Shown here one piece after another: positions 7,612 through 10,967 of a stretch of 10,967 bases of DNA. The notes beneath the pieces were generated by a model. That model did not search any database and was not told the DNA's origin. It saw nothing but the letters and a program-made list of their open reading frames with translations. The position numbers and the translations under genes were made by a program. The stretch is taken from NCBI GenBank assembly GCA_002421845.1, contig DISL01000002.1:1-10967 (forward strand), given 5' to 3'. Position 1 is the stretch's first letter. Each line of letters starts with the position of its first letter. Origin of the DNA: Epsilonproteobacteria bacterium UBA6211 (GTDB lineage Bacteria > Campylobacterota > Campylobacteria > Campylobacterales > Arcobacteraceae).

Positions 7612-8565
7612 TTAGCGTTTATATATCATTAAATATTCCCCATCATTTATATATTTTATAGGAATTACATCAGGTAAAGCTGTCACAAAATTTCCACCAT
7701 GAGTTATATCAAAACTCCCTGTTATTTTGATATTTGCAACTTCAGGTGAAGCAACAAGTCTTTTTTCTCCATATCTTGCAAACTCTTTTAAAACATTTTC
7801 CAAGCTCTCATTCTCAAAAGATATTCTTCCAAATCTCCAAGTCCCTATAATTTCTGGTGATACTTTGATTTGATAAAGCTCGAAATTTTTATTATTTTTT
7901 ATAATTCCATCACTTGCTAAAAGATTAAATATCTGATGTTTCTTTTTATTCTCTACTTTTACATGTCCTTCTTGAACCGCTACTTTTATTTCACCTTCTA
8001 TATTTCGTACTGAAAATCTAGTTCCAACGACTGTAACAACAACATCATCTGCATTTACATAAAAAGGTTTTTCTTTATTTGAAGTTACACTAAACATAAC
8101 TTGCCCATAATGAACTTTTGTCTCTCTTTTTTGCATATAATAAACAACTTCAAGTTTTGTATTTGCATCTAAAAAGACTTTTGTTCCATCAGATAAAGTA
8201 ACTTCCATCGTTTCTTTTACATCACTTATAAATGTTCTTGAAAAAACTGGTGTTAATTTATAATAATCATATAAACCATAAACTCCTAAAAATAAAACTA
8301 CTGAAGTAGCTATATATAAAAATGAACGTCTACTATAAGAGGGATTATTTATAGAGGTTTTACTTTTTATATATGTTGGTTTGTACTCATCTAAAACTTT
8401 CCAAGTTCCACTTATTTCTTCAAAGGCTTTTTTGTGTTCTAATACAAACAACCAGTCCTTGAATTCATCTTTCTCATCTTTTGTTAATAGCCCTTCTTTC
8501 AAACGCAAAAACCATTTTATAGCTATCTCTTCTATCTCGTCATTTGATACTGGTTTTTGTCTCAT
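7612..8565 (-). CDS. FecR-like inner-membrane anti-sigma/sigma regulator
   Basis: Transmembrane signalling protein that holds or activates the sigma factor encoded just upstream and reads the receptor's STN domain in the periplasm. The N-terminal cytoplasmic domain (about 8-60) has the family's spaced tryptophans (W18, W38, W55) and the pattern AIKWFLRLKEG. One membrane segment lies at about 82-101 (FLYIATSVVLFLGVYGLYDY). The FecR domain follows (about 112-205) with VTLSDGTKVFLDANTKLEV, YGQVMFSV and VVGTRFSVR. A C-terminal STN-like domain (about 247-315, SFENESLENVLKEFARYGEK) resembles the receptor's own N-terminal domain. The 317 aa are the normal length. The ATG overlaps the sigma-factor stop as ATGA, so translation is coupled. 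A terminator lies downstream. Whether it acts as a pure anti-sigma factor or, like E. coli FecR, is also needed for sigma activity cannot be told from sequence. Confidence 0.92.
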   Translation of the reverse strand: MRQKPVSNDEIEEIAIKWFLRLKEGLLTKDEKDEFKDWLFVLEHKKAFEEISGTWKVLDEYKPTYIKSKTSINNPSYSRRSFLYIATSVVLFLGVYGLYDYYKLTPVFSRTFISDVKETMEVTLSDGTKVFLDANTKLEVVYYMQKRETKVHYGQVMFSVTSNKEKPFYVNADDVVVTVVGTRFSVRNIEGEIKVAVQEGHVKVENKKKHQIFNLLASDGIIKNNKNFELYQIKVSPEIIGTWRFGRISFENESLENVLKEFARYGEKRLVASPEVANIKITGSFDITHGGNFVTALPDVIPIKYINDGEYLMIYKR

Positions 8566-9041
8566 TCATTTATCTCTTTTAAACATTTATTACATATTTT
8601 CATAGCATTTATTATATGTTTTTCAACCATATTTTTTGATATTCCCATTTTTTTAGCAATTTGTGCTTGATTTAATCCCTCGAATTTATAAAGTGTAAAA
8701 GCTTCATAACATCTTGGAGGTAGAGTTTGTATAGCTTGATTTAGTTTATTTATTCGTTCTTGAGATTCTAGTTCTTCTAAAGGTTGTAAAGTTGAATCGT
8801 CTACTATTTGTATATTTTCAAGACTTGTATTTTTTTGTCTTATGTTTTTATTATACTCATTATTTATTATATTTCTTGCAGTTTTATATAAAAATGCCCT
8901 TGGTTCTTTTATCTTTTCTTCATAATTTGATATAGATAAAACACGGCTATAACTCTCTTGAACAACATCTTGTGCTCTATCTTTATCCTTGAGAAAATGG
9001 GAAAAATATCCTAAAAGTTCATTATAATATTTTTCTATCAT
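8562..9041 (-). CDS. ECF sigma factor, FecI-like
   Basis: Small extracytoplasmic-function sigma factor of 159 aa that redirects RNA polymerase to iron-uptake promoters. Region 2 spans about 7-70, with DRAQDVVQESYSRVL (21-35) and PRAFLYKTARNIINNEYNK (47-65), the core-binding and -10-recognition part. Region 4 spans about 98-150, with LPPRCYEAFTLYKFEGLNQ (107-125) and the helix-turn-helix AQIAKKMGISKNMVEKHI (126-143) that reads the -35. There is no region 1.1 or 3, as expected for ECF factors. The downstream FecR-like partner and the STN-containing receptor place it in the iron-starvation/FecI group. The ATG at 9039-9041 is two bases after the tonB stop, and its ribosome site (GAGGTG) lies within the last codons of tonB. 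Its likely targets are the receptor promoter and perhaps its own operon, which share a motif; this is inference. Confidence 0.92.
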   Translation of the reverse strand: MIEKYYNELLGYFSHFLKDKDRAQDVVQESYSRVLSISNYEEKIKEPRAFLYKTARNIINNEYNKNIRQKNTSLENIQIVDDSTLQPLEELESQERINKLNQAIQTLPPRCYEAFTLYKFEGLNQAQIAKKMGISKNMVEKHIINAMKICNKCLKEINE

Positions 9042-9043
9042 AA

Positions 9044-9820
9044 CTACACCTCTTTTTTATTTGGAACTAAAAACTCTACTTCCAAACGTATATTTATCTT
9101 TTTTCCCAAAGAATTAAGCTTATCACCTTGCAAAGAACTAGCTGCTTTTAGCACTATTTTATCAAGTTCACTATATCCTGTACTTTGTTCTAGTTCAATT
9201 TCCTCAATCAAGCCATTTTCATTTAACTTAAAAATCAAAGTTGCAACTCCCTCTTTGAGTGCATTTTGTGCAAATTTTGGATAATAAAGTTTTTCATAGG
9301 TTTTTTTACGAATGATTTCAAAATTCGCTTTTAAATTTGGCTCTATGCTATTTGACGAATTTTTGGTGTTTGTACTTTCTAAATTATCAGTTTTTTGTTC
9401 ATTTTTTTGATTTTGTGTTTGTTGAATATTTTCATTTATTTCATCTGAAACTTTAGCTTCAGAACTCTGTTTTAGTGTAGCTAGTATAGTTTTTTCTTTT
9501 TTGATTTCAGCTTTTTTAGAAACTACTGTTTTTTTGGTTTGAGTTGGTTCTTTTTTACTCTCTTTTACTTTTTCTACAACTTTAGGTGCCTCTTCAAACT
9601 TTCTTTGTAGTATTTCTTCTTTCACTTGCTTTATTGACTCTTTTAGTATCTCTTCTTCTGCTTTTTGTTTGTTTGGTGTACTTTTTGCCATTTCAAGAGA
9701 ACTTGACATATTAAGTGGTATTGTTACTATTTCTACATTTTGTGGAGCTTTTATAAAAAAAAATATCCCTATAACTAAAAAAATATGTACAAGAAGTGAA
9801 TAAAAAAATGCCTTTTTCAT
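9044..9820 (-). CDS. tonB: TonB energy-transducing protein
   Basis: Periplasm-spanning protein anchored in the inner membrane that passes proton-motive energy from ExbB-ExbD to the outer-membrane receptor. The N-terminal membrane helix (about 5-23) keeps the functional SxxxH motif (S8, H12), as in E. coli TonB. The central spacer (about 50-165) is rich in Lys, Glu and Gln with very few prolines, unlike the proline-rich E. coli spacer. The C-terminal TonB domain (about 166-255) shows EKLYYPKFAQNALKEGVATL (176-195), then a Gly-Leu turn and LEQSTGYSELDKIVLKAA (210-227). The 258 aa are normal. The ATG at 9818-9820 is four bases after the exbD stop and has no obvious ribosome site, so it probably depends on coupling. 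Placement with a sigma/anti-sigma pair and next to a receptor operon suggests a dedicated rather than housekeeping TonB. Confidence 0.93.
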   Translation of the reverse strand: MKKAFFYSLLVHIFLVIGIFFFIKAPQNVEIVTIPLNMSSSLEMAKSTPNKQKAEEEILKESIKQVKEEILQRKFEEAPKVVEKVKESKKEPTQTKKTVVSKKAEIKKEKTILATLKQSSEAKVSDEINENIQQTQNQKNEQKTDNLESTNTKNSSNSIEPNLKANFEIIRKKTYEKLYYPKFAQNALKEGVATLIFKLNENGLIEEIELEQSTGYSELDKIVLKAASSLQGDKLNSLGKKINIRLEVEFLVPNKKEV

Positions 9821-9824
9821 AAAA

Positions 9825-10208
9825 TTAATTGTTTATATTCTTTGTTTTTATCACTACTTTAGAAAATCCTAAAGTGTTCAATCTACTCATCATTAAGGTT
9901 AAATCTTCGACCATAACAGTTTTATCTGTATAAATTTCACATAAATCTTCCCGATTAAGTAGTTCTAATTTTAAATTTATATTATCTTCATTTACTTCTA
10001 TACCATTTACATACCATATTCTATCATTTGTGATTGTTACAGTAAAAACTTTTGGAACCTCTATAGTTTGAGCTTTTGCATTTGGTAAATCAACAGCTAA
10101 TGCACCCTCTTTTATAAAAGTTACTGTTGTAAGTGCAATTGTTAGTAAAACTAACATCACATCAACCAAGGGGAGTGTATTTATATAGCCTATCTCTTTT
10201 TCATCCAT
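9825..10208 (-). CDS. exbD: ExbD biopolymer transport protein
   Basis: Partner of ExbB in the proton-driven motor that energises TonB. The 127-aa protein has a short cytoplasmic N-terminus, one membrane helix (about 13-33, LPLVDVMLVLLTIALTTVTF) and a periplasmic domain. Asp16 in LVDVMLVLL corresponds to the essential proton-carrying aspartate of ExbD/TolR (Asp25 in E. coli ExbD). The region PNAKAQ (43-48) matches the family's post-membrane segment, and the C-terminus LMMSRLNTLGFSKVVIKT (107-124) is the usual ExbD/TolR ending. The ATG overlaps the exbB stop by 8 bases (ATGGATGA), so the two are translated together, fitting a fixed complex. TolR is the alternative name for this fold, but the tonB gene directly downstream and the lack of tolB or pal support ExbD. 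Confidence 0.93.
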   Translation of the reverse strand: MDEKEIGYINTLPLVDVMLVLLTIALTTVTFIKEGALAVDLPNAKAQTIEVPKVFTVTITNDRIWYVNGIEVNEDNINLKLELLNREDLCEIYTDKTVMVEDLTLMMSRLNTLGFSKVVIKTKNINN

Positions 10209-10626
10209 TTAATACTTTCCACGCTATAACTTTCTTTTTAACTTTTCGTAATAACAAATTGTAAATAAATATTGTTGGAATAGCCACAACAAGTCCCAAA
10301 GCTGTAGCAAAAAGTGCTTGACTTAGAGCTTCCATGACTCCTTTTGCATTTGCACTACTATTTAATCCCATTTCATGAAATGTTGACATTATTCCTAAAA
10401 CTGTTCCAAGCATTCCAACATAAGGAGCATTTGAGCCAATACTTGCTAGTAAATTCATATAATCAGTCAAAGAGCCTTCTAATTCATCTAAAGAAGAAAA
10501 TTCCCTAACATCTATTTTTTTTATGTAAAAATATCGTTCAATTATGATAGTTAAAGCAACAACACTCATAATCCCAAGTACAGTAATAACACATATATCA
10601 ACCCATAATCTAGTTTCACCCATCAT
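10201..10626 (-). CDS. exbB: ExbB proton-channel protein, short form
   Basis: Inner-membrane proton channel subunit (MotA/TolQ/ExbB family). At 141 aa it is much shorter than E. coli ExbB (about 244 aa) but keeps three membrane helices: about 7-30, 63-85 and 104-127. The hallmark segment SNAPYVGMLGTVLGIMSTFHEM (63-84, read here as APYVGMLGTV then LGIMSTF) and ALSQALFATALGLVVAIPTI (99-118) are present, including the pore-lining threonine-rich stretches. The long cytoplasmic loop of the E. coli protein is reduced; short ExbB forms of this kind are usual in Campylobacterota. Two adjacent ATGs (10624-10626 and 10621-10623) are possible; AGGA lies four or seven bases upstream. It is the first gene of the operon, and its promoter region is shared back to back with ssrA. 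Confidence 0.92.
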   Translation of the reverse strand: MMGETRLWVDICVITVLGIMSVVALTIIIERYFYIKKIDVREFSSLDELEGSLTDYMNLLASIGSNAPYVGMLGTVLGIMSTFHEMGLNSSANAKGVMEALSQALFATALGLVVAIPTIFIYNLLLRKVKKKVIAWKVLNG

Positions 10627-10640
10627 TTCATCCTAAAAAA

Positions 10641-10672
10641 TTTACGTAGTATATTATAAAATATAACGTAAA
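10641..10672 (-). promoter_or_regulatory. Putative operator/promoter of exbB operon (shared 24-bp motif, copy 2)
   Basis: The core 10645-10668 is copy 2 of the motif found upstream of the receptor. The copy here is extended to a palindrome with perfect 7-bp outer arms TTTACGT (10641-10647) and ACGTAAA (10666-10672) and inner arms TATATT and AATATA. The coding strand contains TATAAT (10658-10653), a perfect sigma-70 -10, although the -35 region (TTCTAA at 10681-10676) is weak. The core ends 18 bases before the exbB ATG. The dyad across a -10 suits a repressor site; the repeated CGT ends also allow an ECF promoter reading. Confidence 0.5.
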
Positions 10673-10719
10673 TTTTAGAAATTGCTGAATATTTTATATA
10701 CTTTCGCAAAATTTATGTA

Positions 10720-10748
10720 TTGTATATTTTAAAAAGTTTTGATATAAT
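10720..10748 (+). promoter_or_regulatory. Sigma-70 promoter of ssrA
   Basis: TTGTAT at 10720-10725 (-35) and a perfect TATAAT at 10743-10748 (-10) are separated by 17 bases, the optimal spacing. The mature tmRNA start at about 10764 lies 15 bases past the -10, leaving a short 5' leader to be trimmed. Confidence 0.75.
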
Positions 10749-10763
10749 TCCATTTCATTTTTT

Positions 10764-10967
10764 GGGGATGACTTGGTATCGATTAGAGCAGTGAGTATAA
10801 GTTGCATGTCGGCCTGAACATGCCGTTACGCGGTTCATTTTTTTTAGACGCAAACAATACAAATTACGCTCCAGCTTACGCAAAAGCTGCGTAAGTTTAA
10901 CAACTTATTGACTCGCCTAACGGCTTGAGTCTCGGAGGCTAGCACTACAGATTCTATCTATGTAGAT
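10764..10967 (+). ncRNA. ssrA: tmRNA (ssrA), 3' end beyond window
   Basis: Transfer-messenger RNA that rescues stalled ribosomes and tags the unfinished protein for proteolysis. The 5' end GGGGATGACTTGG is the tRNA-like acceptor arm. A stem GCATGT/ACATGC (10804-10809, 10818-10823) belongs to the first pseudoknot region. The tag reading frame runs from the resume codon GCA at 10850 to TAA at 10892-10894 and encodes ANNTNYAPAYAKAA, close to the Campylobacter tag and ending in the AA degron. The stop sits in a perfect 7-bp stem CTTACGC/GCGTAAG (10875-10895), the expected helix around the tag stop. GC-rich segments after 10910 begin the downstream pseudoknots. The gene is one-piece and cut by the window edge, so the 3' acceptor half is not seen. 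Confidence 0.96.

Noticed and set aside
8381..8605. Plus-strand open frame of 74 codons
   Set aside because: Antisense shadow over the sigma/FecR junction, Ser/Phe rich, no support.

Overview
The window is AT-rich with Campylobacterota character. The tmRNA tag at the right edge (ANNTNYAPAYAKAA) resembles the Campylobacter/Arcobacter tag type. ExbB is the short form of about 140 residues, and the coding style fits an Arcobacter-like member of the Arcobacteraceae. The genus is an inference; no marker here fixes the species.

Layout, right to left, because every protein gene is on the minus strand. (1) ssrA (tmRNA) starts at about 10764 on the plus strand, runs off the right edge, and is divergent from the rest. 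(2) An energising and signalling operon, exbB-exbD-tonB-sigma factor-anti-sigma regulator (10626 to 7612), has overlapping or nearly touching genes and ends at a strong intrinsic terminator (7455-7492). (3) An uptake operon (7397 to 1030) encodes a TonB-dependent siderophore-type receptor with an N-terminal signalling domain, a periplasmic binding protein, a radical SAM enzyme, a FecCD-type permease and a FecE-type ATPase. (4) An ORF6N-domain (phage antirepressor-like) gene at 939-109 is broken by three single-base frameshifts. The last 108 bases hold nothing I can identify.

The parts form a nearly self-contained ferric-chelate import and sensing system. Receptor loaded with ligand would be energised by ExbB-ExbD-TonB. 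Its N-terminal STN domain would touch the FecR-like protein in the periplasm, which would release or activate the FecI-like sigma factor. Cargo would then pass to the binding protein and through the ABC transporter. The unusual member is a radical SAM protein between the binding protein and the permease, a position that suggests a cytoplasmic role in processing the imported ligand.

Two non-coding signals stand out. A 24-bp AT-rich motif with CGT...ACG ends (19 of 24 positions identical) lies just upstream of both exbB and the receptor and is a candidate common operator or sigma-factor promoter. A perfect 14-bp hairpin covers the ribosome binding site and TTG start of the binding-protein gene.
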